35,922 nt of DNA from Candidatus Geocrenenecus sp. JGI 0000106-J15 (GCA_000405685.1 ASPF01000005.1:22260-58181), one strand, 5' to 3'; shown: positions 15,721-24,552, counted from the stretch's first letter. The notes: generated by a model from the sequence alone, not told the origin. Translations and numbers: made by a program.

Positions 15721-16710
15721 TCATTCTGAATAAAGATAACAGGATACTAGTCTATTGTCAACTTCAATTAACGGAGGCATCTTTTCTCTACATCTATCCA
15801 TTACATATGGACATCTAGGATGGAAGTAACATCCTTTCGGTGGATTTATCAGAGAAGGTATCTCTCCACTTATGGGTATTCGTTTCCGGTTTCTAGCGAT
15901 TTCTGGATCAGGTACAGGTATCGATGAGATTAGCATCTGTGAGTATGGATGTAAAGGTTCTTCTATAATTTTTCCTATTTCACTTTTTTCTACTACTTTT
16001 CCAAGATACATTACCAACGCATCTTTACAGATACTTTTAATAAGAGCAATATCATGAGAGATGACAATATATGCTATTTCGTTTTTATATTTTTCATAAA
16101 TTTCTAGTAGCAATTTTACTATCTGTCCTCTAACAGATACATCGAGAGCTGAAACAGGCTCATCTGCAATTAATAATTTAGGGTTTAGAGCAATGGCTCT
16201 GGCTATGCATACTCGCTGTCTTTGTCCACCGCTTAATTCATGGGGGTACCTATCTAGAAAAAGTTCCGGAGGGGTTAAGCCAACTTTTTCCAATAAATCT
16301 ATAACTCTTTCACTAATTTCTACATCACTAATATCTGTATGGATTTTGAATACTTGACCAATAATGTGCTTTATCTTTTTTCTAGGGTTGAGAGATGCCA
16401 TAGGATCTTGAAAGATCATCTGCATCTTAGGTCTAAGCCTTCGAACCTCTTTATTACTTAAACTGAAGAGGTCGATATTATCTAAGTAGACTTTTCCTGA
16501 GGTAGGCTCAAAAAGCCGCAATATTACTTTTGCAAGAGTTGTTTTGCCCGATCCGCTTTCACCTACAATACCTAAGGATCCTCCTACATCTAAGCTAAAG
16601 TTTACATCATCAACAGCTTTAACGTATTGTTTGCTCTTGCCAAAAAGGGCTCTTCCTACGGGAAAGTACTTCTTAACATTTTCAACTCTGAGTAATGGAT
16701 ATGTTCCCAT
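15721..16710 (-). CDS. dppF: Peptide ABC transporter ATP-binding protein (DppF-like)
   Basis: This cytoplasmic ATPase of the importer has Walker A GESGSGKTT, Q-loop FQDPMASLNP, signature LSGGQRQR, Walker B LLIADEP with D-loop SALD, and the switch histidine in ISHDIAL. The C-terminal oligopeptide-transporter domain has KGCYFHPRCPYVMDRC, a cysteine pattern seen in this subfamily. The 329-aa length and a KYFPVGRALFGK beginning are typical of the DppF/OppF position. The gene begins 7 nt after dppD ends. DppF and DppD form the ATPase heterodimer, and all key residues are present. Confidence 0.94.
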   Translation of the reverse strand: MGTYPLLRVENVKKYFPVGRALFGKSKQYVKAVDDVNFSLDVGGSLGIVGESGSGKTTLAKVILRLFEPTSGKVYLDNIDLFSLSNKEVRRLRPKMQMIFQDPMASLNPRKKIKHIIGQVFKIHTDISDVEISERVIDLLEKVGLTPPELFLDRYPHELSGGQRQRVCIARAIALNPKLLIADEPVSALDVSVRGQIVKLLLEIYEKYKNEIAYIVISHDIALIKSICKDALVMYLGKVVEKSEIGKIIEEPLHPYSQMLISSIPVPDPEIARNRKRIPISGEIPSLINPPKGCYFHPRCPYVMDRCREKMPPLIEVDNRLVSCYLYSE

Positions 16711-16717
16711 AAATTCA

Positions 16718-17692
16718 TCACACCACTAACCAGCATGCTACAGCTCTATCATTATTTACTTCTATTAAAGGTGGTTCTTCTCTTATGCATCTTTCAAAAG
16801 CATACGGGCATCTCGGATTAAATCTACAACCTGTTGGTGGATTCACTAAGTCGGGTGGATTCCCCTTTATACCGCCAACTTCACTACTTGATTTATGAAT
16901 AGTAGGAACAGCGTTAAGTAGACCAATAGTATAAGGATGTTTAGGGTTCCTATATAGTGAATAAGTCTCTCCTATTTCAACAATTTTTCCAGCATACATT
17001 ATGGTCACTCTATTGCAGATCTCAGCTACAATTCCTAAATCATGTGTGACGAGGATGAGAGACATTCCTAATTCTTGGATAAGCCTCCTTAATAATTCTA
17101 AGACTTCAGCTTGAACAGTTACGTCGAGGGCTGTAGTTGGCTCATCTGCTATTAGTAATTCTGGGTTACATGAGACAGCAATAGCAATTATAACTCTTTG
17201 TTTCATGCCTCCACTTAATTGGTGGGGATATCTTGACGCAACATTAGCAGCATCTGGGATTCTAAGCTTTTCTAGTAATTCAACTGCCTTCCTCCTAGCC
17301 TCTGTCTTTGTGTATCCATGATGATACATTATTGCTTCAGCTATCTGGTCGCCCACTTTCATTACTGGGTTAAGGAAGGTCATTGGATCTTGAAAGATCA
17401 TTCCTATTCTACGACCTCTAACTTTCCTCATTTCATCATTAGAAAGTCTAACTAGGTCTATTTTCTCAGGATATAACCATATGTTTCCATTAACGATTTG
17501 CGCATTATCTGGAAGTAACCGCATTATTGTAAAAGCAAGTGTGCTTTTCCCACTACCTGATTCACCAACTATTGCTATTGATTCCCCTCTTTTTACATAC
17601 AATGTAACACCATCTACCGCTCTTACAATTCCTCGAGACGTATAGTAATAAGTTGTTAGATTCGAAATCTCAAGAATTTTCGAATCGTTCAT
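16718..17692 (-). CDS. dppD: Peptide ABC transporter ATP-binding protein (DppD-like)
   Basis: First gene of the importer operon. Walker A GESGSGKST, Q-loop FQDPMTFLNP, signature LSGGMKQR, Walker B LLIADEP, D-loop TALDVT and the VTHDLGI switch histidine are intact. The oligopeptide-specific C-terminal domain carries PTGCRFNPRCPYAFERC. The DppD/OppD class is recognised by the LSGGM signature variant and the length of 324 aa. The ATG at 17692 is about 3 nt from the predicted start site, so the operon mRNA is effectively leaderless. The promoter faces away from the binding-protein gene, letting both units share one control region. Confidence 0.94.
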   Translation of the reverse strand: MNDSKILEISNLTTYYYTSRGIVRAVDGVTLYVKRGESIAIVGESGSGKSTLAFTIMRLLPDNAQIVNGNIWLYPEKIDLVRLSNDEMRKVRGRRIGMIFQDPMTFLNPVMKVGDQIAEAIMYHHGYTKTEARRKAVELLEKLRIPDAANVASRYPHQLSGGMKQRVIIAIAVSCNPELLIADEPTTALDVTVQAEVLELLRRLIQELGMSLILVTHDLGIVAEICNRVTIMYAGKIVEIGETYSLYRNPKHPYTIGLLNAVPTIHKSSSEVGGIKGNPPDLVNPPTGCRFNPRCPYAFERCIREEPPLIEVNNDRAVACWLVV

Positions 17693-17715
17693 CTATCAGT
17701 TTTCTTCCCACTGTC

Positions 17716-17725
17716 CAATATAACT
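17716..17725 (-). promoter_or_regulatory. TATA box of the dppDFBC operon
   Basis: GTTATATTGG on the minus strand is centred about 28 nt before the dppD ATG. With the box at 17936-17945 it bounds a divergent control region of about 210 nt; I saw no clear operator repeat in it. Confidence 0.45.
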
Positions 17726-17935
17726 TTTCACAATCTAAAAGCTGATGATTAATCAATAGCTATAAAGCCAGGAGCTAGAAAGAATCCTATTATATCTGAA
17801 ATTTGTATGAATGTCTACACCACCTGAATGAGATAAGTTAGCTCTAAACAAAGATATATGTGCATCGGCTTTGAAATACCAAAAAGTCATTTGTATGGAG
17901 TTTTACATCTAAGAGGGCATTGTACGTTAAAAACG

Positions 17936-17945
17936 CTTATATATA
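17936..17945 (+). promoter_or_regulatory. TATA box of the solute-binding protein gene
   Basis: CTTATATATA, preceded by the purine run TTAAAAACG as a BRE-like element, is centred 26 nt before the ATG at 17967. This argues that 17967, not the TTG at 17961, is the start and that the mRNA is leaderless. Confidence 0.6.
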
Positions 17946-17966
17946 ATTAAAGAAAAGGTATTGAAC

Positions 17967-19913
17967 ATGAAAAAAGAAACTGCCTCTTCGTTTAAGAAGA
18001 TTCTTAGATACTCTTTCCCAAGCGTGCTGATTGCATTAATGCTGGTAACAGTTGTGATACTACCATACGTTGAGTCTCAGCCAAAACCAGAACCAAGATA
18101 TGGAGGTACATTAGTAGTTGGATTGGCTTCAGAACCCCCTCACCTAGTCCTAAGTGGTCCGCCGACTTGGGTTTTCTACCAAGTCGTCAGACAGATCGGT
18201 AATTCTTTGGTAAGCTTTGACCCTGAGACTCTTGAGTGGAGACCTGAGTTAGCTCAATCTTGGGAGGTTATAAAAGAGCCAGATGGTGGGATGACTATTA
18301 GATTCCACTTAGTCAGGAATGCTACGTGGCATGATGGTAAACCGTTTACATCTGCTGACGTTAAATTTACTTATGAGCAGGTAGCACCATTATTCAATAG
18401 CTTCGTTGATTCAATGATGAAAAACTATGTGAAATCTATAGAAACACCTGATGACTACACGGTAGTATTTAGATTCAAGACTACTTGGGCTCCAGCATTT
18501 TATCCAGGCTACTTCGGGGGGTCTGGCATAAATATCAGTCCTAAACATCTCTATGAGGGTACAGATATCCCTAACAATCCATACAATACTAAACCCATAG
18601 GAACTGGTCCATTCAAATTCAAAGAATGGAAGAAAGGTGAATACATTATCCTTGAGAGAAATGAGAACTACTGGAAAAAGGGGTTGCCATACCTTGATAG
18701 GATAATATTCAAGATCATTAGAACATCTCCAGCAATGATGCTTGCTTTCGAGAAGGGAGAGATAGACTATGTATGGACATATGGTTTAGCGATGTCTGAT
18801 GCAGTAGCACTCCAAGAAAAGATAGGCCTAGGACAACTACCAGGTAAGAGAGTATGGTTCTTCCCCAGCCCAGGAGGATCTCTAGATGTTGTAGGATTTA
18901 ACCTACATCCAGAAGGTCTTGCCCCTCTAAAAGATGTTAGAGTAAGAAAAGCTATAACAGCAGCTATTGACCGTAAAAAGATAGCTGAAGTAGTTTACTT
19001 CGGTAGAGTTGAGGCCCTCGATACGGTTGTTTCAAGTGCACCTGCTGTTGCACGATATAACCCTGGTGTAAATCAGCCATCTTATGACCCTGCTTTAGCA
19101 GAAAGATTACTTGATGAAGCAGGATACCCACGTGGCCCAGATGGGACTAGGTTCAAGATTAGGCTGATGATAGACTCTGTAGCTTATCCATTCTATCTAA
19201 AAGAGGCTGAGCTAATAAGAGACTTCTTAGCTGAAGTAGGTATAGTAGTTGAGATAGTAGCGCTAGATACAGCAGCATGGCATGAGAGAGTATTCAAGGG
19301 CTGGGACTTCGATATGAGTATATTCCCATTCGTACATGGTCCTGGACCAACCTACTTCATCCGTTACTACACCGAGAAGGGCATTGTTAGAGCGTCATGG
19401 TCGAACGCTATGGGTTATAATAATCCAGCATTCAATGAGAAAATCTTCGCTGCAGAATTTGAGATAGATAGAGAGAAAGAAGCGCAGATGGTTAGAGAAG
19501 CGCTCAAGATACTGGTTGAAGACCAGCCTGCTGTCTGGACTTGTTCTAGAACATTTTTAGCAGCTGTTAATCTAGACTTCTCTGATGAATTAGAGCCAGG
19601 TGCATGGGAGCATGGAATGGGCACTGGATATCTTAATCTAGAGAAGATCTATTGGGTGAAAGCGCCTCCTAGGCCTGAAGTGACTACAATTGTGAGGACA
19701 GAAGTTGCAACCATGGTGCAGCCAGGTACAACGATAGTAACCACTATTGAGAGACAAGTTGTAACTACGGTAGCTACGCCTATTCCTACACCAACCGTGG
19801 AAGTAGTAGAAGTCATCCCAACATGGGTGTACGCACTCATAATAGTCGTAATAATCGTAGCAGCGGCCTCAATAGCTTATGCTCTTCAGAAAGCCAGGAA
19901 GCCCAAATCCTAA
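17967..19913 (+). CDS. dppA: Peptide-type ABC transporter solute-binding protein, membrane-anchored
   Basis: This is the external receptor of the importer, SBP family 5. A basic N-terminus leads to a hydrophobic signal segment (about residues 16-36) ending near VESQP. The binding domain runs from YGGTLVVG (about 43) to about 575. It includes WHDGKPFTSADVKFTYE, PIGTGPFKFKEW and VRKAITAAIDRKKIAE, all typical of DppA/OppA. A Thr/Val/Pro-rich spacer (about 570-615) and a C-terminal membrane helix (about 620-642) with a KARKPKS basic end follow. That is the archaeal way to anchor a receptor outside the membrane, with the spacer probably glycosylated. It is divergent from dppDFBC and upstream of DUF1177, so it may lead that transcription unit too. 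Confidence 0.93.
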   Translation: MKKETASSFKKILRYSFPSVLIALMLVTVVILPYVESQPKPEPRYGGTLVVGLASEPPHLVLSGPPTWVFYQVVRQIGNSLVSFDPETLEWRPELAQSWEVIKEPDGGMTIRFHLVRNATWHDGKPFTSADVKFTYEQVAPLFNSFVDSMMKNYVKSIETPDDYTVVFRFKTTWAPAFYPGYFGGSGINISPKHLYEGTDIPNNPYNTKPIGTGPFKFKEWKKGEYIILERNENYWKKGLPYLDRIIFKIIRTSPAMMLAFEKGEIDYVWTYGLAMSDAVALQEKIGLGQLPGKRVWFFPSPGGSLDVVGFNLHPEGLAPLKDVRVRKAITAAIDRKKIAEVVYFGRVEALDTVVSSAPAVARYNPGVNQPSYDPALAERLLDEAGYPRGPDGTRFKIRLMIDSVAYPFYLKEAELIRDFLAEVGIVVEIVALDTAAWHERVFKGWDFDMSIFPFVHGPGPTYFIRYYTEKGIVRASWSNAMGYNNPAFNEKIFAAEFEIDREKEAQMVREALKILVEDQPAVWTCSRTFLAAVNLDFSDELEPGAWEHGMGTGYLNLEKIYWVKAPPRPEVTTIVRTEVATMVQPGTTIVTTIERQVVTTVATPIPTPTVEVVEVIPTWVYALIIVVIIVAAASIAYALQKARKPKS

Positions 19914-19924
19914 ACCAATATCAA

Positions 19925-19938
19925 TTCTTTTATTTTTT
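19925..19938 (+). terminator. T-rich probable terminator after the binding-protein gene
   Basis: A pyrimidine tract with TTTT and TTTTTT runs starts 12 nt after the stop codon, as expected for archaeal intrinsic termination. No hairpin is needed or seen. Confidence 0.45.
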
Positions 19939-20113
19939 ACATTTCATGATCTTTAAGGGTACTTAATTAAAATTAGGAAAAATGTTTAGTTAGTCTAACT
20001 AGGAGTAGTCTCGATGGAAAGCAGAGAAGATATGCTGCCAAGCGATTATCCCTTAAAATTCATATATTATCTTGCTACAGTTTGAACATGATCGTTATGG
20101 TGGTAGATCGGGA

Positions 20114-21061
20114 ATGTCTACCTTAAAACAATTACTAGAAATTATAGATCTTCTAGATGACCCGAATGTAGACGGAGAAAAAGTAAAGGAGTTCTTCGCT
20201 AGTAAAAGCTTATCCCATATAAAAATAGATGTAGAGCATATTGAAGGTGAAAAAGGATCAACAGATTTTATATCTATTCTAATTCAAGGTGTAAAGGGAA
20301 AATCATTTAAAGATGCTTCTCCATCTCTTGGGGTGATTGGGAGACTTGGCGGTATTGGTGCACGACCTGAATGTGTAGGACTTGTCTCAGATGCAGATGG
20401 AGCAATAGTCTCGCTTGCCGCAGCCTATAAGATTGCTGAGATGATGGAACGTGGAGACTACATAGAAGGTGATGTTATAGTCAGAACACATATATGTCCT
20501 AATGCGCCTACAAGACCTTACAAGCCTGCGCCTATGATGGATTCTCCAGTAGATATTTTTACACTTCTAAAGAGAGAAGCTGAAGGACAAGTAGACGCTA
20601 TACTTTCAGTCGATGCTACCAAAGCTAACTGGATAATAAAACATAATGGATTCGCACTCACTCCAACTGTAAAAGAAGGATGGATACTGAAAGTTAGTCC
20701 AGACCTCATAGACATCTACATGAGAGTTACTGGAGAACCCCCCAAAATAGTACCTATAACCATGCAGGACATCCTTCCATACACTACCCCTGTATATCAT
20801 ATCAATAGCATGATGCAACCATGGATCTATACAAAGGCTCCAGTTGTTGGAGTAGCAATAACTACTAGTATGATAGTACCAGGCTCTGCAACAGGCGCCA
20901 CCAACATCATTCATTTAGAACAAGCTACTCGATTCATAGTTGAAGTAGCTAAAGATTTCAGTAGAGCTAAAGTAAGATTTTATGATGAAGAAGAATGGGA
21001 GAAAATAATAAGTATTCATGGACCATTAACAGATCTTATGAAAAGAGGTGCACCAAAATAG
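20114..21061 (+). CDS. DUF1177 family protein
   Basis: The stretch VIGRLGGIGARPECVGLVSDADGAI (about residues 76-100 of this start) is the DUF1177 hallmark. IRTHICPNAPT-like and MMDSPVDIF segments follow, with several conserved acidic and histidine residues that could bind metal. The family has no proven activity; members usually lie next to peptide transporters, AroM, DUF917 and M29/M55 peptidases. The ATG at 20114 begins MSTLKQLLEIIDLLDD, the family's usual start, and has a GGTGG sequence upstream, so an in-frame TTG at 20072 is unlikely. A TATA-like run near 20056-20069 suggests its own promoter. It is followed 13 nt later by the racemase-like gene. Confidence 0.88.
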   Translation: MSTLKQLLEIIDLLDDPNVDGEKVKEFFASKSLSHIKIDVEHIEGEKGSTDFISILIQGVKGKSFKDASPSLGVIGRLGGIGARPECVGLVSDADGAIVSLAAAYKIAEMMERGDYIEGDVIVRTHICPNAPTRPYKPAPMMDSPVDIFTLLKREAEGQVDAILSVDATKANWIIKHNGFALTPTVKEGWILKVSPDLIDIYMRVTGEPPKIVPITMQDILPYTTPVYHINSMMQPWIYTKAPVVGVAITTSMIVPGSATGATNIIHLEQATRFIVEVAKDFSRAKVRFYDEEEWEKIISIHGPLTDLMKRGAPK

Positions 21062-21074
21062 GAGGGAATTCAAG

Positions 21075-21737
21075 ATGTATACTATCGGTTTAATAAGAGT
21101 TTTAACAATAAGAGAAGAAGAAAAACTAAATCTTCATGGAAAGATAATTGAGAACGCCTTCAATGAATTGAAGGTTATCTCAAAGTGTATAGAAGATCAA
21201 CCTCTAGGCATCTATGATGAGACAAGCGAGGAGATCGCTAAACCTAAAATACTTAAATTAATAAAAGAATTCGAGAGAATGAATGTAGATGCAGTAATAG
21301 TAAGCTGTGCAGCTGACCCAGCCGTAGATGAAGGTAGACGGACCTCAAGAATTCCAGTTGTAGGAGCTGGCTCAGCAACAGCATCCATCGCTTTATCTTA
21401 CGGTGAGAGAGTCGGTGTACTAAAACTTACTGAAGATGTACCCAGAGTAATAAAGAGGATTCTTGGTCATCACTTAGTGGCTGAAGAGAGACCGGAAGAT
21501 GTAAAAAAATCAACTGATCTGATGCAGGAATGGGGCATAAAAGCATCGATCAAAGCTTTAAAGAAACTACTAGAAGACGGCGTGGATGTCGTCATTCCAG
21601 CGTGTACTGGCTTTTCAACTATAAACTTTATAGATATTGTAAGAGAGATAACCGACACACCATTCATAGATCCAGTTTTAGCTTCAGGATCGATCACACT
21701 CGGAATACTTAAACAGCTTAATAGAAGGGGGAGATAA
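21075..21737 (+). CDS. Asp/Glu/hydantoin racemase-family protein
   Basis: This 220-aa protein starts MYTIGLIRVLT and carries two conserved cysteines, in VSCAADPAVDE and VIPACTGFS, at the spots used as the acid-base pair in cofactor-independent Asp/Glu and hydantoin racemases. A GAGSATASIALSYGERVGVL segment lines the cleft in this fold. The ATG at 21075 has a strong GGAGG site 9 nt upstream; an ATG at 21048 overlapping DUF1177 is less likely. It lies between DUF1177 and DUF917 in a tight plus-strand operon. The substrate could be an amino acid, hydantoin or a small dicarboxylate; specificity cannot be read from sequence. Confidence 0.82.
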   Translation: MYTIGLIRVLTIREEEKLNLHGKIIENAFNELKVISKCIEDQPLGIYDETSEEIAKPKILKLIKEFERMNVDAVIVSCAADPAVDEGRRTSRIPVVGAGSATASIALSYGERVGVLKLTEDVPRVIKRILGHHLVAEERPEDVKKSTDLMQEWGIKASIKALKKLLEDGVDVVIPACTGFSTINFIDIVREITDTPFIDPVLASGSITLGILKQLNRRGR

Positions 21738-21738
21738 A

Positions 21739-22809
21739 ATGATTATCAAAGTTGATGAGAACATTGCAGAGGCAGCAGTTTTAGGTGGAGCATTCTATGG
21801 TGGGGGAGGTGGAGGAGACTATAGAGAAGGACTCAAAAATGCAAGACTAGCATTACAGTTAGGAGAAGTCTATATAGTTGACGTGGAAAATATTCCGCTA
21901 GAAGGATATGTTGCTACTGCATCTATTATAGGTGCTCCAGCGGCGAAAGAAAAATATGTTCTTCCATCCCATATGATTAAAGCAGTTGAGCTTTTAATAG
22001 ATAACATAGATATTCCACTAGAAGGACTTATAACAGGGGAGAATGGAGGATTATCAACTGTTAATGGATGGATACAATCAGCAGTTCTTGGAATACCTAT
22101 TATTGACGCTCCAGGAAATGGAAGAGCCCATCCAACAGGTGTAATGGGTTCAATAGGTCTTCATAAGCTACCTGACTATGTCTCGATACAAGCTGCCGTG
22201 GGAGGAGATAAGAAAGCTGGTAGATACATTGAAATGGTTATTCAAGGATCATTGGAGAAAGTCGATAGAATAGTTAGGGAAGCATCTGTTCAAGCAGGTG
22301 GAATGATTGCTATTGCAAGAAACCCCGTCACGATAAATTATCTTAAAGATCATGCTGCTGTTGGAGCTATATCTAAAGCTATAGAAGTAGGAAAAGTATT
22401 CCAAAAACATATTGGAGAACCGTTTAAAATAGCTGAAGAAGCTACTAAACTTATAGATGGAAAAATAATTGATGAAGGCTTAGTAGAGTATGTCTCACTT
22501 GAAACAAAAGGTGGATATGACATCGGCAAACTGATCCTTAATGGAAAATACGATAAGTATGAAATAACTTTCTGGAATGAGTATATGACGGTTGAAGACT
22601 CAAAATCCAGGAGAATAGCATCGTTTCCAGACTTGATAGTAACTCTAAGTGCTGAATCTGGTTTACCGATCTCTTCAGCTGAGATAAAGAAAGATGATAA
22701 GATTATCCTTATAACATGTCCAAAAGAAAACCTACTATTGGGAGCTGGGGTCAAAGATCCACAAATATTATCACAAGTTGAAAATATCATAGGTAAAAAG
22801 ATAATATGA
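21739..22809 (+). CDS. DUF917 family protein (hydantoinase-associated)
   Basis: The N-terminal AAVLGGAFYGGGGGGDYREG (about residues 12-31), ITGENGGLSTVNGW and DAPGNGRAHPTGVMGS segments identify DUF917. This family is often adjacent to hydantoinase/oxoprolinase genes and sometimes annotated as S-methyl thiohydantoin desulfurase-like. The glycine-rich beginning suggests a nucleotide or phosphate-binding loop, but no activity is established. At 356 aa it is complete. The ATG follows the racemase stop by one base, with a GGGGGAGAT purine site before it. It is the last gene of the DUF1177-racemase-DUF917 operon. Its presence beside a racemase-like gene is the best hint that the pathway handles a cyclic amide or hydantoin-like compound. 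Confidence 0.88.
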   Translation: MIIKVDENIAEAAVLGGAFYGGGGGGDYREGLKNARLALQLGEVYIVDVENIPLEGYVATASIIGAPAAKEKYVLPSHMIKAVELLIDNIDIPLEGLITGENGGLSTVNGWIQSAVLGIPIIDAPGNGRAHPTGVMGSIGLHKLPDYVSIQAAVGGDKKAGRYIEMVIQGSLEKVDRIVREASVQAGGMIAIARNPVTINYLKDHAAVGAISKAIEVGKVFQKHIGEPFKIAEEATKLIDGKIIDEGLVEYVSLETKGGYDIGKLILNGKYDKYEITFWNEYMTVEDSKSRRIASFPDLIVTLSAESGLPISSAEIKKDDKIILITCPKENLLLGAGVKDPQILSQVENIIGKKII

Positions 22810-23161
22810 ATGGGCCTAGTCTATCTAATACATGAACTTCTAGAGGATTTAGTATCCTAGCTTCAGATCACTTAAAACAATAGTATCTATATCCTTGGCA
22901 CCCTTCTCTAAGAGTTTACATTACTATATCCTATTACCTCATATCGGCTAAACTTGCTGATAGGCCTCATATACTTCACGTATCTTTATAGATTCTAGAG
23001 TAGAAGTTTGTTATCAATGTCTTAACCATTTAGAGTTCGCCTGTTAACAAATATTATAAAACCTTTATCTTTAAAGATCTTGTTGAAGTCTAAGGATGAT
23101 GTATTGCTTTGAAAGGATTTATAGCCGAGACATATAGATGGATGTTTAGAGGTATTCTCGT
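22810..23161. other. Intergenic stretch, no clear gene
   Basis: I see no intact gene. A 22-codon minus-strand frame (about 22850-22918) reads like coding sequence but has no start and may be debris. An AT-rich run at about 23047-23058 and the TATA box at 23116-23124 belong to regulatory DNA before the HEPN gene. Confidence 0.4.
23116..23124 (+). promoter_or_regulatory. TATA box of the HEPN-MNT operon
   Basis: GATTTATAG, preceded by GAAAG as a BRE-like element, predicts transcription from about 23147 and a 15-nt leader before the HEPN ATG. Confidence 0.45.
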
Positions 23162-23563
23162 ATGGGAAATCTGGAAGAAGGCTTGAGATGGATCGATCAA
23201 GCTGAAGCAGACCTTAAAACTTCTAGGAATTGCCTAGAAGACGGGAACTATTATGCCTCCGCCTTCTTTGCCCATCAATCCGCTGAAAAATCTTTAAAAG
23301 GATTTCTATACTTAAAAGGTTATAGAGCAATTATTACACATTCAGTTCTTGATCTACTGATTGAATCTTCAAAGTTTGAAAAAGTCTTTGAAAGATTCAT
23401 GGATTATGGAAAAGAATTAGATAAGCATTACATTGGTTCACGTTATCCAAACTTTTATCCTTCTGGTGCACCTTATAGATACTATACTAGAGAGGTGGCT
23501 GAAAAATGTCTAAGTTATGCAGAGTCAATCTTGAACGAAGTGAAGAAATTTTTTCTAAGATAG
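23162..23563 (+). CDS. HEPN-domain protein (probable toxin or effector RNase)
   Basis: This is an all-helical 133-aa HEPN protein. The first helix has WIDQAEADLKTSR, the second SAFFAHQSAEKSLKGFLYLKG, and RAIITH (Arg55-His60) is an Rx4H motif like the RNase site of catalytic HEPN toxins, followed by SVLDLL. A C-terminal YTREVAEKCLSYAESIL helix completes the fold. In HEPN-MNT pairs the HEPN protein is the toxin and the nucleotidyltransferase neutralises it, in studied cases by adenylylating a tyrosine near the Rx4-6H site. The downstream MNT gene overlaps this one by 58 nt. An in-frame stop just before the ATG rules out a longer form. Confidence 0.85.
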   Translation: MGNLEEGLRWIDQAEADLKTSRNCLEDGNYYASAFFAHQSAEKSLKGFLYLKGYRAIITHSVLDLLIESSKFEKVFERFMDYGKELDKHYIGSRYPNFYPSGAPYRYYTREVAEKCLSYAESILNEVKKFFLR

Positions 23564-23895
23564 AAGAGTATAAGCAGATTGTTATCGAGAAGCTGAAACC
23601 ACATGCCATAATACTTTATGGTTCATTCGCTAGAAGAGACTTTAATGAAGGATCTGATATAGATATTGTAGTCGTAGCAGATTTCAAGGAATCTTTCTTA
23701 GATAGGATTAAACTACTCTTAGACTTAAATGATAAAATAAGGTTACCGCTAGAACCTGTAGGCTATACTCTAGATGAGTTCTCGAAGATGTTTTTGAAAG
23801 AGAATAATTTTATTCTTGAAGTAGTAGAGAAAGGTAAAGTTCTCTATCTTTCAGAAAATTCTCCGATTTACAAACTCTTAAAAACAAGGATATGA
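23506..23895 (+). CDS. MNT-type nucleotidyltransferase (antitoxin partner)
   Basis: The core GSFARRDFNEGSDIDIVVV (about residues 40-58) is the GS..RG.....DxD motif of minimal nucleotidyltransferases, with both metal-binding aspartates present. At 129 aa it is a single small domain with a lysine-rich C-terminus. The ATG lies inside the HEPN gene and is preceded by a strong GAGGTGG ribosome-binding site about 8 nt upstream, so the overlap of 58 nt is real and suggests coupled synthesis. It probably silences the HEPN partner by nucleotide transfer. Confidence 0.87.
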   Translation: MSKLCRVNLERSEEIFSKIEEYKQIVIEKLKPHAIILYGSFARRDFNEGSDIDIVVVADFKESFLDRIKLLLDLNDKIRLPLEPVGYTLDEFSKMFLKENNFILEVVEKGKVLYLSENSPIYKLLKTRI

Positions 23896-23930
23896 GATAG
23901 TCCACCATGTTAATTATGTGAACTTATAAT

Positions 23931-24530
23931 CTAAGGGGTCTGCGGTCTTGAAACAAATTTATTTCCTTTTATGAAGAACCTTAATTTCATAGGGAGGTCC
24001 TTCCTTACACCGATCCTGTAAGAATCATGAGTCTCGAATTTGTGCTGTATGGTTTCTATGACTTGGATTATGCTCATCTTATCTGTAACATCTACACCAT
24101 TTAGCTCTTTAGTTATTGCTAATGCTTTCGTAAGTTTTCCTGGTCCATTAGTTAATGAGTAGATGTTTCTTACACATCTATTCTTCATCATTATATCTAG
24201 TCCTTCTAAAGGTTCTAACGCTCTTATCAAGACTGCTCCAACTTCATCTCTCGGATGAGCTACTATGTTTAAGAGCCAGTTACCGTGAACCATGTAGATA
24301 AACGTCTTCCCAACATCCTTAAACATTAATTCATTAAACTTCTTCCTGCCTTTATATGCTCTAGATGCTGGATCATCTTGTCCATAATATGCTTCTGTTT
24401 CAACGATCATACCTTTAAGAAATACGCCATCAAGCCTTCTTACTAAGATTTTTCCAAGAATATCTCTAGCAGCTTCTGCAGAGTCTCTTTCATAAAATTC
24501 TTTAGGTAGTACTTTCCCACCCACACCCAT
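23931..24530 (-). CDS. Alkyladenine DNA glycosylase (AAG/MPG family)
   Basis: This enzyme starts base-excision repair by flipping out and removing alkylated or deaminated purines (3-methyladenine, hypoxanthine). The active-site stretch IVETEAYYGQDDPAS (residues 42-56) contains the catalytic glutamate (Glu46) and the tyrosine (Tyr48) that stacks against the flipped base or fills the gap. LIRALEPLEG (101-110) and TNGPGKLTKALAI are further AAG signatures. At 199 aa it is full length. The ATG lies at the start site predicted from its TATA box. With nearby genes it sits in a repair/defence stretch but is not obviously co-transcribed. Confidence 0.93.
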   Translation of the reverse strand: MGVGGKVLPKEFYERDSAEAARDILGKILVRRLDGVFLKGMIVETEAYYGQDDPASRAYKGRKKFNELMFKDVGKTFIYMVHGNWLLNIVAHPRDEVGAVLIRALEPLEGLDIMMKNRCVRNIYSLTNGPGKLTKALAITKELNGVDVTDKMSIIQVIETIQHKFETHDSYRIGVRKDLPMKLRFFIKGNKFVSRPQTP

Positions 24531-24552
24531 TTAGACCAATAAGCATAGACAT

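Noticed and set aside
22350..22790. 146-codon minus-strand frame inside the DUF917 gene
   Set aside because: DUF917 motifs on the plus strand explain the sequence; the antisense product is serine-rich filler typical of shadows.
22850..22918. 22-codon minus-strand coding-like piece after DUF917
   Set aside because: Too short, no start codon, no family resemblance.
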